From assembly GCA_038040485.1 (NCBI GenBank), contig JBBPIE010000017.1:62001-126000 (forward strand): a stretch of DNA of 64,000 bases. Direction: 5' to 3'. Origin of the DNA: Onstottus_B arcticum (lineage in GTDB: Bacteria > Acidobacteriota > Blastocatellia > UBA7656). Each line of letters starts with the position of its first letter. Within the stretch, counting starts at the first letter, position 1. Positions 26,735 to 35,823 of the stretch are shown here, piece by piece. The translations under genes and the position numbers were made by a program. The notes below the pieces were generated by a model, which saw only the letters and a list, made by a program, of their open reading frames with translations, made no database searches and was not told the origin of the DNA.

Positions 26735-29479
26735 ATGACTGGAATCCTGAAATTGGGCTACATGCGGAGAATACTTTTGTTTCACATCGCCGGGCTGCTG
26801 CTGTTTTCAACTGCCGCCCTTGCCTTTGATGCCGATGGCAGCGTGTCGGGACTGGTACGCGACGCATCGGGCGCGGTCGTTAGCGGCGCCAGCGTTTCGC
26901 TCATGAACGCTCAACAGACAATCATCAAGACGGGTCAGACGGACTCGCAGGGCAGCTTTAGGTTCGACGGCGTGGCGAGCGGAGGCTACCTCCTCGTGGT
27001 AACCGCGGGTGGATTCTCAGAGCGCCGGATAGCCGTCACCGCCGGAGTTGGCGCCGCAAAGATCGACATCATGGTGGACCCGGGCCCGATTACTGAAGAA
27101 GTTACCGTGACCGCCAATCAGGGCAATGTGGAAAGCGTCGAATCCATATCTCAGCAGGTCAACGTCATCAGTGCCCGGCAGATCGAAGAGCGGGCTACGA
27201 CAGTCGTTGCTCAGGTGGCAACCGAAGAAGTCGGCGTGCACCTCCAGCGAACAAGCCCAACCATGGCAGGAATCTTCGTTCGCGGGCTTACCGGCAATAA
27301 AGTCAGCGTGTTCATCGACGGCATTCGGTACTCGACCTCGACTCAAAGAGGTGGGGTAAGCACGTTTTTGGATTTGATAGACCCGTCGAGCCTGCAGGCG
27401 GTCGAAATACTCCGCGGGCCCAACAGCGCGCAGTACGGCAGCGACGCGATCGGCGGCAGCGTGCAATTTCTTTCTCGCACGCCTTCCTTCGCAGCCGGCG
27501 GCGATAACGTCCATGGCCGGATGGGCGTGTTCTTTAACAGCGCCGACGCCAGCGTTGGCTCGAACCTTTCTACTTCATTCGCAACGCGCAATTTCGGATT
27601 GCAGGCGAACGTCGCGGGCCACCGGGTCAACACGTTGAGAAGCGGGCACGAGCGCGATTCGCACAACTCGGTCACCAGATTCTTCGCTCTCAGCTCCGAC
27701 CTGGTGATTGAAGACCGCCTGCCCGACACCGCGTTCACCCAATACGGCGGGATGCTAAAAATGAACTGGCGGCCGGCGGAAGGCTCGCAGTTCACCGCGA
27801 GTTATATGCGGGGGCAGCAGGACGGAGGCAAGAGGTACGATCAACTGCTGGGCGGCGACGGCAACCTGATCGCGGACCTGCGCAACCTCATGCTCGATTT
27901 TTTCTACATCAAGTATGACAAGGTGCGCCTGGGCTGGCTCGATAGCTTTAGCGCCGCTTACTCGTTCAACTCTCAGCGAGAAGAGCGAGTCAACCAGGGG
28001 GGCAACGGGAACCCGCGCGCCGCGATTAATCACGAGTACGAGCGCACGAACGTCAACGGCCTGCAAGCCTACGCCTCGAAGCTTTTCGGGTCGAGGCAGA
28101 ATCTCCTGGTTGGCGCGGATTTTTTCAATGATCGGCTTCACTCGCCCTCGTATGGCCTCAACCCGGTGGCGGGTGTGGCTACGTTGCGCCGCGGGCGCGT
28201 TCCCGACAACGCGCATTATCGAAAAGGGGGCGTCTTCCTTCAGGACATCTTTGAAGTGATACCGAACAAGCTGCGGTTGACGGGCAACGTAAGGTGGAAC
28301 GCGGCCTCGTACCGTGCGCGCGCCGAAGACTCACCGCTGGTCGGCGGCAAACCGCTCTGGCCGAGTGACTCGCTGAGAGTGAGCAACTGGACGTACCGCG
28401 CCGGTGTTGTTGTTATGCCGGTTGAAGGACTGAGCCTGATGGCTAATATCAGCCGCGGGTTTCGCGCTCCTCATTTGACCGACCTTGATACGCTTGGATT
28501 GACCGGCTCGGGGTTTGAAGTCCCGGCCTCCGTCGTGACGCAGCTTGGAGGAACCATCGGATCGTCAGCCGGGAGCACGGCCGTCTCAACGGGCCGCCCT
28601 GTGGAGCAAACCAAATCGGAGACGAGTCAGAGCTACGAGACCGGCGTGCGCTATCACAACAGGCGCATAGATACGGACTTCGCCTTCTTCGTCAACGACA
28701 TATACGACAACATTCAAAAGCAAGCCCTGATACTTCCTCCCGGCGCAGTCGGCCTGCAGCTCGGCGGCGAGACCATCACTGCACAAAATGCGAACGGCGT
28801 AGTCTTTGTCGCGGCGTCAACCAATCCTGTGCTTGTGCGAGCTAATTTTGACGACGTTCGCATATACGGATTTGAGCACACGCTTGATGTGAAGTTAACA
28901 AACGACTGGTCAGTCGCAACGATTTTCACTTACCTTCACGCTCGTGATAAGAGAACGAAGCTTCCGCCAAACATCGAAGGCGGAACCCCTGCGCCAGATG
29001 GTTACTTGAAGATTCGCTACGCGCCCTCAGGCCGGAGATTCTGGGTTGAAGCATATACTCACGCGGCAGACCGGCAAGAGAATCTTTCAACGCTTGATCT
29101 CGAAGACCGGCGGACCGGCGCTACTCGCTCTCGCAGTTCAATCGCAAATTTCTTCAACAACGGAGCGAGGGCGCGGGGACTCGTGAACGCGGGGCCCGAC
29201 GGCATACCCGGAAACGCGGACGACACTCTGAACGCGACCGGCGAGACTCTCGCGCAGATACAGAATCGAGTGCTGGGAGTTGGGGTCAACTCAGCGCCGC
29301 TTTACACGGCTGTTCCCGGCTATGTGACCTTCAGCGTGCGCGGCGGAATGAGATTCGGTGAACGGCACGAGGTGTTGCTCGACTTCCAAAACATCGGCGA
29401 CCGCAACTATCGCGGAATAAGCTGGGGCGTGGATGCTCCCGGCCGCGGTATCTTCGCAAAGTACAACCTCCGCTTCTAA
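26735..29479 (+). CDS. TonB-dependent receptor with CarboxypepD_reg domain
   Basis: 914 residues, an outer-membrane beta barrel for TonB-driven uptake. Signal peptide (ILLFHIAGLLLFSTAALA), an N-terminal carboxypeptidase-regulatory-like beta sandwich (GSVSGLVRDASGAVVSGASV), a plug domain (VFIDGIRYSTSTQRGG, then SLQAVEILRGPNSAQYGSDA) and the barrel ending GIFAKYNLRF with a terminal Phe, as outer-membrane barrels do. ATG 26735 is preceded by GAGGGGAG; two upstream in-frame Met codons lack this. The plug and barrel style resembles haem or siderophore (CirA-like) receptors, but the ligand cannot be read. It follows a sigma/anti-sigma pair. Confidence 0.9.
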   Translation: MTGILKLGYMRRILLFHIAGLLLFSTAALAFDADGSVSGLVRDASGAVVSGASVSLMNAQQTIIKTGQTDSQGSFRFDGVASGGYLLVVTAGGFSERRIAVTAGVGAAKIDIMVDPGPITEEVTVTANQGNVESVESISQQVNVISARQIEERATTVVAQVATEEVGVHLQRTSPTMAGIFVRGLTGNKVSVFIDGIRYSTSTQRGGVSTFLDLIDPSSLQAVEILRGPNSAQYGSDAIGGSVQFLSRTPSFAAGGDNVHGRMGVFFNSADASVGSNLSTSFATRNFGLQANVAGHRVNTLRSGHERDSHNSVTRFFALSSDLVIEDRLPDTAFTQYGGMLKMNWRPAEGSQFTASYMRGQQDGGKRYDQLLGGDGNLIADLRNLMLDFFYIKYDKVRLGWLDSFSAAYSFNSQREERVNQGGNGNPRAAINHEYERTNVNGLQAYASKLFGSRQNLLVGADFFNDRLHSPSYGLNPVAGVATLRRGRVPDNAHYRKGGVFLQDIFEVIPNKLRLTGNVRWNAASYRARAEDSPLVGGKPLWPSDSLRVSNWTYRAGVVVMPVEGLSLMANISRGFRAPHLTDLDTLGLTGSGFEVPASVVTQLGGTIGSSAGSTAVSTGRPVEQTKSETSQSYETGVRYHNRRIDTDFAFFVNDIYDNIQKQALILPPGAVGLQLGGETITAQNANGVVFVAASTNPVLVRANFDDVRIYGFEHTLDVKLTNDWSVATIFTYLHARDKRTKLPPNIEGGTPAPDGYLKIRYAPSGRRFWVEAYTHAADRQENLSTLDLEDRRTGATRSRSSIANFFNNGARARGLVNAGPDGIPGNADDTLNATGETLAQIQNRVLGVGVNSAPLYTAVPGYVTFSVRGGMRFGERHEVLLDFQNIGDRNYRGISWGVDAPGRGIFAKYNLRF

Positions 29480-29597
29480 ACACCCCGGGAGTTAGCGCGT
29501 GGTCGCCAGTGGGCCACGCGCTGACAGTCTCGCGCTTGAAGAATCCCACCGCATTGATTAGCCTCGACACTGCGCCAGTCAGCAAGGAGCGACAATC

Positions 29598-32054
29598 GTG
29601 CGGCCAAGATTAAGCGGCGTGCTGTTCGTTTTCACCTTCCTCGCCGCGGCGAGCTTCTCAAGCTACGGCCAGTCGAACACAGCCATTATTCGCGGCACAG
29701 TCACCGACAAGACGAACGCAGTAGTGTCCGGCGCGAAGCTCCGGCTGACAAACGCCCTCACCAAATATTCGCAAGAAACTACGACAGACGGGCAGGGAGT
29801 CTACCGGCTCGTAGACGTGCCATTCAATACATACAAGCTCACGATCGAGAGCGGCGCTTTTGAACTTGAGACTCGCGAAGTGAGCACCAGATCGAATCTC
29901 GCCCAGCAAATCGATGTGCAGCTTGGCGTTGCACCGGTCCGCCAGGAAGTGAACGTGTCGGCGGCAAGCGAGCTTATCGAGCCTGAGAAGACCGCGCCTT
30001 CGACTATTCTCGATCGCAACTGGATTCTGCGGTTTCCGACTTCGCAGCCGAGCCGCAGCTCCCAGGAAATCGTCGCGTCCGCGCCCGGTTGGACGCAGGA
30101 CGCGAACAGCCGCCTGCACGCTCGAGGAATCGAAGCGCAGATTCAGTATTCGATTGACGGCATCCCGGTCACCGACGCCATTGCCGACTCGTTTGCGGCT
30201 TCGCCGGACCCTCGCAACTTTCGCTCGATGGAAGTGACCACGTCGAACATCCCGGCTGAGTACGGCAACAAGCTCGCGGGGCTGATCGCGGTGACGACCC
30301 GCTCGGGGCTCGAGATTCCAAAGGCGGGCAGTGTGACGCTGTCGGGCGGAAGCTTCTCGACGTTTGAGACTTCGTTTGACGTGGGCGGACACACGCGCAA
30401 GTTCGGCTACCTGGTTAGCGGCGCGGGTTCAACTACCGATCGATTTCTGGATCCGCCTGCGAGCGAGAACTTCCACAACAACGGCGACGCATTCAAGACC
30501 TTCGCCAAACTCGACTACACGCCGAACGACTCGAATCTGTTTCGCTTGAACCTGTTCGTCAACCATCAGCAGTTCGATGTTCCGAATTTGCCCCGCCAGG
30601 AAGTCGCAGGTCAGGACCAGCGGCGCAGCGCAAGCGACAACATGCAGTCGCTCTCGTGGGAGCACGTCTTCTCGCCCAGTCTCGTGAGCTATCTAGCAGG
30701 TTACCAGCGGTACAACGCGGCAAAGCTTCGCAGCAACGTAGAAGCGACTCCCGTCTTCGCCGAGCAGTCCCGCCATCATTCAAACTACGGCGTGCTTGGC
30801 TCGCTCACCTGGCAAAAGAGCCGCCACACGATCAAAACCGGCTTCGAGTATGTGCGCTTCCCGGTCACCGAATCGTTTACGTTCTCGATAACTGACCTCC
30901 AGGATTTGCTGGAGAAGGAACCGGGCTCGCCTGAGGAAGTGCAGGCGCTGGTGTTTCCGAATGCGTTCTTCTTCAACAAGCAGCGCACCGGTCACGAAGG
31001 CTCGCTCTACGTTCAAGACCACATCAACGCGACGCACAACCTGACCTTCGATCTGGGCGTGCGATTTGATGCCTACCATTTTCTTGTCGATAAGGACTAC
31101 GTGAGCCCGCGGCTTGCGATGGCTTATCACATCCAGAAAACAAAGACGGTCCTGCGCGCGGCTTACAACCGCTTCCTGGAGACCCCGTCGCTCGAAAACC
31201 TGCTGCTGTCTTCTTCTCCCGAGACACAGATCTTTAGCCCGGCAGACGAAGAGGGCGACTTGCTGCGCCGCGTAACGGCCCGTCGGCGAGCGCTCGCGGA
31301 TCAAGCGGCCGCCGCAAGCAAAGGCGCGCCGGTGCAACCCAGCCGCGAGTGGCAGGTGGACACCGGGTTTCAACAGCAACTGGGGCGTTACGTCCGGCTG
31401 GACGCGGACCTCTACCATCGGCGGATGAAGAGCCCTTCGGAGGCGACGAGTTTTTTCGAGACTGGAATCATCTTTCCGGCGACGCTCGACAGCAGCCGCT
31501 CAATGGGAGTCGAGGCGAGATTGGATGTCGCGCGAGTCGGCGGGTTCTCGGCGTTTGTGAGCTACACGAACCTGCGGATCTACGGGTTTGCGCCTTTGAT
31601 CGGCGGGTTGTTTTTGGGAGAGGCGGTTGAGCTTCGCTCGAAGGTTGGCCAGCGAGTGAATAACGAAGAAGACCAGCGAAACACCGTGGTGTTTCAAGCG
31701 ATGTACGATCGGCTGCCGGGCGGCGTTTGGATGGCGTTCGGCGGGTGCCACGACAGCGGCTTCTCGATCGAGCTCGAGGCGGACACGACTCCGGCGGATT
31801 TCGCTCGGGACTTTTCAGCAAAGATTCTGGACTGGGTGAACTTCGAGCGAGGCTTTATCAAGCCTCACACGGTTCTGGATTTCTCGATCGGCAAAGACAT
31901 CAAGTTGAACGAGCACGTTTCGTTGTCGGCTCAGTTCAACGTCAGAAACCTCGCGAATACCTTCTACCTGATAAGCTTCGAAAGCGTCTCTTCCGGCACG
32001 ACCGTCGGGCGTCCCCGAAACTACAGCGGGAAACTGAGCCTCGATTTCAAATGA
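29598..32054 (+). CDS. TonB-dependent receptor, CarboxypepD_reg-like
   Basis: 818 residues. Signal peptide (LFVFTFLAAASFSSYGQ), a carboxypeptidase-regulatory-like domain (AIIRGTVTDKTNAVVSGAKL), a plug (YSIDGIPVTDAIADSF, then FRSMEVTTSNIPAEYGNK) and a barrel ending GKLSLDFK. GTG 29598 with AAGGAG just before it is the start. It is 118 bases after the first receptor and in the same orientation, so possibly co-transcribed. Acidobacterial receptors of this kind are often linked to oligosaccharide or peptide uptake, but the substrate is open. The REP-like array begins 11 bases after the stop codon. Confidence 0.9.
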   Translation: MRPRLSGVLFVFTFLAAASFSSYGQSNTAIIRGTVTDKTNAVVSGAKLRLTNALTKYSQETTTDGQGVYRLVDVPFNTYKLTIESGAFELETREVSTRSNLAQQIDVQLGVAPVRQEVNVSAASELIEPEKTAPSTILDRNWILRFPTSQPSRSSQEIVASAPGWTQDANSRLHARGIEAQIQYSIDGIPVTDAIADSFAASPDPRNFRSMEVTTSNIPAEYGNKLAGLIAVTTRSGLEIPKAGSVTLSGGSFSTFETSFDVGGHTRKFGYLVSGAGSTTDRFLDPPASENFHNNGDAFKTFAKLDYTPNDSNLFRLNLFVNHQQFDVPNLPRQEVAGQDQRRSASDNMQSLSWEHVFSPSLVSYLAGYQRYNAAKLRSNVEATPVFAEQSRHHSNYGVLGSLTWQKSRHTIKTGFEYVRFPVTESFTFSITDLQDLLEKEPGSPEEVQALVFPNAFFFNKQRTGHEGSLYVQDHINATHNLTFDLGVRFDAYHFLVDKDYVSPRLAMAYHIQKTKTVLRAAYNRFLETPSLENLLLSSSPETQIFSPADEEGDLLRRVTARRRALADQAAAASKGAPVQPSREWQVDTGFQQQLGRYVRLDADLYHRRMKSPSEATSFFETGIIFPATLDSSRSMGVEARLDVARVGGFSAFVSYTNLRIYGFAPLIGGLFLGEAVELRSKVGQRVNNEEDQRNTVVFQAMYDRLPGGVWMAFGGCHDSGFSIELEADTTPADFARDFSAKILDWVNFERGFIKPHTVLDFSIGKDIKLNEHVSLSAQFNVRNLANTFYLISFESVSSGTTVGRPRNYSGKLSLDFK

Positions 32055-32172
32055 TCCTCGGGGCTGGGCCGCGTAGCGGTTACCTCTCGATAGCACGCGA
32101 CGACGATCGGCACGTCCGGGCCGCGTAGCGGTTACCTCTCGATAGCACGCGACGACGATCGGCACGTCCGGG

Positions 32173-32272
32173 NNNNNNNNNNNNNNNNNNNNNNNNNNNN
32201 NNNNNNNNNNNNNNNNNNNNNNNNNNNNNNNNNNNNNNNNNNNNNNNNNNNNNNNNNNNNNNNNNNNNNNNN
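32173..32272. other. Assembly gap (100 N)
   Basis: 100 undetermined bases inside the REP-like array; unit number unknown. Confidence 0.98.
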
Positions 32273-32479
32273 CCGCGTAGCGGTTATCGATAGAACCGGC
32301 GCCGCGCGCGCAATCGGGCCGCGTAGCGGCTACCTATCGATAGCACGCAACGACAACGATCACCACGTCCGGGCCGCGTAGCGGTTACCTATCGATAGCA
32401 CGCAACGACAACGATCACCACGTCCGGGCCGCGTAGCGGTTACCTATCGATAGCACGCAACGACAACGATCACCACGTC

Positions 32480-32579
32480 NNNNNNNNNNNNNNNNNNNNN
32501 NNNNNNNNNNNNNNNNNNNNNNNNNNNNNNNNNNNNNNNNNNNNNNNNNNNNNNNNNNNNNNNNNNNNNNNNNNNNNNN
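32480..32579. other. Assembly gap (100 N)
   Basis: Second run of 100 undetermined bases inside the same array. Confidence 0.98.
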
Positions 32580-32783
32580 ATCGGGCCGCGTAGCGGCTAC
32601 CTATCGATAGCACGCAACGACAACGATCACCACGCCCGGGCCGCGTAGCGGTTGTTACCTATCGATAGCACGCGACGACGATTGGCACCGCCCGGGCCGC
32701 GTAGCGGCTACCTAATTGATACATCACGCACTACAATGAACGCGCGTGGGTGCCGCATAGCGGCTATCGATATGGGAGGCGTT

Positions 32784-33251
32784 ATGGCTAACACCTACAC
32801 GCAGATTTACATTCACGCCGTCTTTGCCGTTTCGGGAAGACAATCGCTCATCGCGAAAGAACACAAGGTTGAGATTTACAAATACATGACGAGCGTCATT
32901 CAGAACAAGAAGCAGAAAGTCATGGCGATCAACGGGATGCCCGATCATGTTCATTTGCTAATCGGCCTCGGCCCGGACATTGCACTGTCCGATCTTGTGC
33001 GAGATGTAAAGGCCGGCTCATCGAAACTCATCAACGACAAGCGATGGGTCAGAGGGCACTTCAACTGGCAGAGAGGATTCGGAGCGTTTTCATATTCGAA
33101 ATCGCAGGTGCCTACGGTCGCCAGATACATCGAGAACCAGGAGCGACACCATGCCAAGCGTTCGTTTCGAGATGAGTATGTGGCGCTCTTGAAGAAGTTC
33201 GATGTGGAATACGATCCCGCATATTTGTTCACGTTCATCGATGACGTATAG
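32784..33251 (+). CDS. tnpA: IS200-like Y1 transposase (TnpA / REP-associated tyrosine transposase)
   Basis: 155 residues with the full IS200-type fold. It begins ANTYTQIYIHAVFAVSGRQS, has the HUH metal motif in MPDHVHLLIGLG, and the nucleophilic tyrosine in VARYIENQERHH. The length is normal for TnpA and the frame is intact. These enzymes cut and rejoin single-stranded DNA at hairpin ends. ATG 32784 has GGGAGG at good spacing; the longer upstream frame only reads through the repeats. It lies inside arrays of hairpin units that face one another on the two sides, the usual sign of a RAYT that acts on REP sequences in trans. No TnpB gene is present. Confidence 0.93.
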   Translation: MANTYTQIYIHAVFAVSGRQSLIAKEHKVEIYKYMTSVIQNKKQKVMAINGMPDHVHLLIGLGPDIALSDLVRDVKAGSSKLINDKRWVRGHFNWQRGFGAFSYSKSQVPTVARYIENQERHHAKRSFRDEYVALLKKFDVEYDPAYLFTFIDDV

Positions 33252-33478
33252 GTAACCGCTACGCGGCCCGGCGCGTGCCGGGGTGCGCGGAGCTATCGAT
33301 AGGTAACCGCTACGCGGCCCGGCGCGTGCCGACGTGCGTGGTGCTATCGATCGGTAACCGCTACGCGTCCCGTATTGTGCGCACGACGCCGGTGCTATCG
33401 ATAGGTAACCGCGATGCGGCCCGGGGCGTGACGGTCTTGTCGCTGCTATCGATAGGTAACCGCTACGCGGCCCGGTCG
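33251..33478. repeat. REP-like palindromic array, right side (inverted orientation)
   Basis: Five units start at about 33251, 33302, 33353, 33404 and 33455, each reading GGTAACCGCTACGCGGCCCGG and ending at CTATCGATAG. They are the reverse complement of the left array. The first unit begins at the last base of the transposase stop codon. Confidence 0.9.
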
Positions 33479-33616
33479 ATCCGCCGAGAGATGACGAAAT
33501 CCAAGAGCGCCCGCGCGGTTGGAAGCTTTCAACCTGCTTGGCGCGTTTGGCTTTTTGTTGGTTAGAATGCTACTCCTCTGAAGGAATCCCAAACCAAGCC
33601 TGGAGGCGCGCACGAG

Positions 33617-34069
33617 ATGCCGGTCACTCTCAGATCTGCTGGTCCCGACGATGAAGACTTCCTGTTCGAGCTGTTCCGCCAGACGGTGGGAGACGAACTG
33701 GCAATTCTTGGCGACGCGATTCTGAGGATGCAGTTCAAAGCTCAACTGCTGACTTACAGCGCTGAGTTCCCGGCCGCTGATCACCAGATAATAATGCTTG
33801 GAGATCGCGCGATCGGCCGCGTGCTTGTTGAAAGAAAAGAGTCTGAGAACCGCGGTGTGGACATTGCTTTGTTGGCGGAACACCGAAGCGGCGGTATCGG
33901 GAGAATGCTTATCCAGGAGCTTGTCGAGGAAGCCGCCCGCGCCGGCAAGCCCTTTCGCATCTCGGTTGTGAAAACCAATCCCGCGCTTCATCTCTATGAA
34001 CGCTTGGGTTTCAAGACGACGGGTGACACCGGGACGCAATTCCTTATGGAGTGGGTGGCAAGCGAATAG
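33617..34069 (+). CDS. GNAT family N-acetyltransferase (first of two)
   Basis: 150 residues, GNAT fold. MPVTLRSAGPDDEDFLFELF is strand 1/helix 1, QIIMLGDRAIGRVLVERKES the central strands, DIALLAEHRSGGIGRMLI contains the acetyl-CoA loop (RSGGIG), and LHLYERLGFKTTGDTGTQFL ends the fold. GGAGG ten bases before ATG 33617 supports the start. It pairs with a DUF6916-like gene downstream, and this GNAT/DUF6916 order is repeated. The acceptor is unknown; the constant company of a tail-collar protein suggests it may acylate that protein (inference). Confidence 0.88.
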   Translation: MPVTLRSAGPDDEDFLFELFRQTVGDELAILGDAILRMQFKAQLLTYSAEFPAADHQIIMLGDRAIGRVLVERKESENRGVDIALLAEHRSGGIGRMLIQELVEEAARAGKPFRISVVKTNPALHLYERLGFKTTGDTGTQFLMEWVASE

Positions 34070-34126
34070 ACCAGGCCTCTCGCCGGTTGTGGGGACGAGA
34101 TCGGCGCACGGAAAGGCGTATTGCTT

Positions 34127-34426
34127 ATGCTGGAGAAGTTGACGAAGGAAACGTTTGATGAGAACCTGAACACCCGGTTTCGAATGATGCTGGACGGGGC
34201 CGCCACGTTGGAGTTGGAACTGATCGAAGTCAGGCCGGGCCGGTCAACGCCACGGCAGGAGCAGTTCTCGCTTCTCTTTCGAGCCCCGCAAGACATTCCG
34301 CTGCAGCAGGGAATGTTCCGCCTCGAGCACGATACGTTGGGAGCGATCGATCTTTTTTTGGTACCGGTCCGGAAGGATGAGCAGGCGTACTACTACGAGG
34401 CCGTCTTCAATCTCTTGCTTGAATAG
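34127..34426 (+). CDS. DUF6916-like small protein
   Basis: 99 residues. MLEKLTKETFDENLNTRFRM, LELELIEVRPGRSTPRQEQF, SLLFRAPQDIPLQQGMFRLE and IDLFLVPVRKDEQAYYYEAV make a small all-beta protein. I assign it to the DUF6916-type proteins found next to tail-collar genes, with moderate certainty. ATG 34127 has AAAGG ten bases upstream. The exported protein at 35020-35493 has the same domain behind a Tat signal (SEESFSRHINTNFRIF, then FSVVFRGPRKLALESRTYRV). No function is known. Confidence 0.75.
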   Translation: MLEKLTKETFDENLNTRFRMMLDGAATLELELIEVRPGRSTPRQEQFSLLFRAPQDIPLQQGMFRLEHDTLGAIDLFLVPVRKDEQAYYYEAVFNLLLE

Positions 34427-34446
34427 CGCCGGACAAGCTTTTCGCG

Positions 34447-34959
34447 TTGAAACAGGAGAATCGAATCCAGCACATACTGAAGACCCCGAAGCCGGTAACA
34501 CTGCGTTCGGTTTGCGCCGATGATGACGCCTTTCTACTTGAGGTCTATGCCAGCACACGTCTGGATGAGCTGGCAGCTACACCCTGGGATGAATCTCAGC
34601 GGGAAGCGTTTCTCAGGCTTCAGTTCGCGGCGCAGCAGCAACACTACCAGAGCCATTACCCAGAAGCAGATCACCAGCTAATACTCCTGGATGGCCGCAA
34701 GATAGGCCGCGTCTATGTGGCAAGACGCACGGATGAGGTGCGGATTCTGGACATCGCGCTGCTTCCCGAGCATCGCAACTCCGGGATCGGGACTTCTATG
34801 ATCAATGCAATTCAGTCCGAAGCCTCAAAGATGGGAACTCCTGTCCGGATTTACGTAGAGAGCTTCAATCCATCGCTTCGTCTGTTCGAGCGGCTCGGGT
34901 TTGCCAGCGTCCAAGACATCGGCACGCATCTACTGATGGAATGGCGAGGACCCGCCTGA
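34447..34959 (+). CDS. GNAT family N-acetyltransferase (second)
   Basis: 170 residues, clear paralogue of the GNAT at 33617. KPVTLRSVCADDDAFLLEVY, HQLILLDGRKIGRVYVARRT, DIALLPEHRNSGIGTSMINA and LRLFERLGFASVQDIGTHLL align with it step by step. The start is not settled. TTG 34447 opens the frame without a ribosome site; an AGGAG follows it at 34454, so translation might begin at a rare codon nearer the shared KPVTLRS segment. It lies 20 bases after the DUF6916-like gene and probably belongs to the same operon. Confidence 0.83.
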   Translation: MKQENRIQHILKTPKPVTLRSVCADDDAFLLEVYASTRLDELAATPWDESQREAFLRLQFAAQQQHYQSHYPEADHQLILLDGRKIGRVYVARRTDEVRILDIALLPEHRNSGIGTSMINAIQSEASKMGTPVRIYVESFNPSLRLFERLGFASVQDIGTHLLMEWRGPA

Positions 34960-35019
34960 ACCAGGCGAGTCCTCGCGGTTTGATGTCGGTTGTTCGGGGA
35001 ATTCAGGAGCGCCGGTTTG

Positions 35020-35493
35020 TTATTGCTTCACGCGATTGAAGACCGCCTGATAGCGGCGCTGCTTCTTGTGATCGTCCACCGGAGTGATAAAAAGATCGAA
35101 GGCGCCCATCTGACCGTGCTCGACCCGGTAGGTCCTCGACTCGAGAGCCAGCTTCCGCGGACCGCGGAACACCACAGAAAAGCAATCCACCTCGGGTGTC
35201 TTCGCCGGCTTCTCAGATGATGGCGAATCCCGGCGGCTAACCTTGATCAGTTCCAGGTTGATGGCAGTCAAAGGCGACGTAAAAATCCGAAAATTGGTAT
35301 TGATGTGGCGGGAAAAAGACTCTTCGCTGAGGCGATAGATCTCAGCCTCGCTATCATCGGGTATCTTGAACAAACCTGGCTGCGCGACGTCCGCCTGTTG
35401 TCCAAAAACGCTGGTGGCGCCTTTCAGCACGGCTACTGCCGACAGACCCATCATTGCTCCCGCCTTGACGAACTTTCGCCTCGAAACTCTCAT
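35020..35493 (-). CDS. Tat-exported DUF6916-like protein
   Basis: 157 residues. MRVSRRKFVKAGAMMGLSAV is a textbook twin-arginine signal (SRRKFVK), ending near SVFGQQ. The mature part aligns with the small protein at 34127-34426. AGGGGAG before ATG 35493 supports the start. It faces away from the tail-collar gene, so the 330-base region between them holds divergent signals. A folded, exported version of the same domain suggests that this domain works in the periplasm or at the surface with the tail-collar protein; that is inference. Confidence 0.8.
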   Translation of the reverse strand: MRVSRRKFVKAGAMMGLSAVAVLKGATSVFGQQADVAQPGLFKIPDDSEAEIYRLSEESFSRHINTNFRIFTSPLTAINLELIKVSRRDSPSSEKPAKTPEVDCFSVVFRGPRKLALESRTYRVEHGQMGAFDLFITPVDDHKKQRRYQAVFNRVKQ

Positions 35494-35823
35494 AGGTTCT
35501 CCCCTTCGACCGGTTGGATTTGCTTGGTGCGGCTAGTCTATAACTTTAGTTGGAGTTTTAACAGAGGAATCTTTTGAGTGGGCGTAAACGAGTTGTTAAA
35601 TCGCACCTAAATCGCTTGACTCACATGAAAGCTAGATATAGAATCGGCCCCGCTCGTGAGCACAAATACCGAGCCTTGTGATATGCACTGATACCGATAT
35701 TGTAGTGGGCCCCTCAAGTCCATACATCTGAGAATCAGTGATCCTAAGCCCTGACGACCAGGGCTGCCAACATCAATAGCCCGTCGCGCGAAAGCCGGCG
35801 GCCAAAGAAAGAAGGAGAACAGA
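35494..35823. other. Divergent intergenic region (Tat-DUF6916 / tail-collar)
   Basis: It contains a rightward promoter-like pair at 35616-35644 and a long leader to the tail-collar gene, with an AAGGAG site just before its ATG. No small gene is seen. Confidence 0.6.
35616..35644 (+). promoter_or_regulatory. Putative sigma-70-type promoter of the tail-collar gene
   Basis: TTGACT (35616-35621) and TAGAAT (35639-35644) are separated by 17 bases. They lie about 180 bases upstream of the tail-collar ATG, which would give a long leader. Confidence 0.45.

Larger units (their letters stand above)
32066..32776. repeat. REP-like palindromic array, left side (52-55 bp units)
   Basis: Units begin GGGCCGCGTAGCGGTTACC, contain the hairpin CCGC-GTA-GCGG and the perfect palindrome CTATCGATAG, and repeat every 52-55 bases. 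At least nine units are visible. Two scaffold gaps interrupt the array. The last, partial unit lies directly before the transposase start. Confidence 0.9.
32066..33478. mobile_element. RAYT/REP element (transposase with flanking inverted REP arrays)
   Basis: The transposase and both arrays form a single unit: inward-facing hairpin repeats with a Y1 transposase in the middle. No target-site duplication is expected for this class. The region from 33479 to 33616 holds nothing else recognised. Confidence 0.75.

Noticed and set aside
32066..33478. Possible CRISPR array (regular 52-55 bp spacing)
   Set aside because: The whole unit is repeated, including the would-be spacers; units hold two palindromes and flank a Y1 transposase in opposite orientations. 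No cas gene.
35640..35823. GCGAAAGCCGGCGGCC before the tail-collar gene, resembling the core of a c-di-GMP-I riboswitch
   Set aside because: The other conserved parts (GGGCAAACC-like segment, second stem) are missing.
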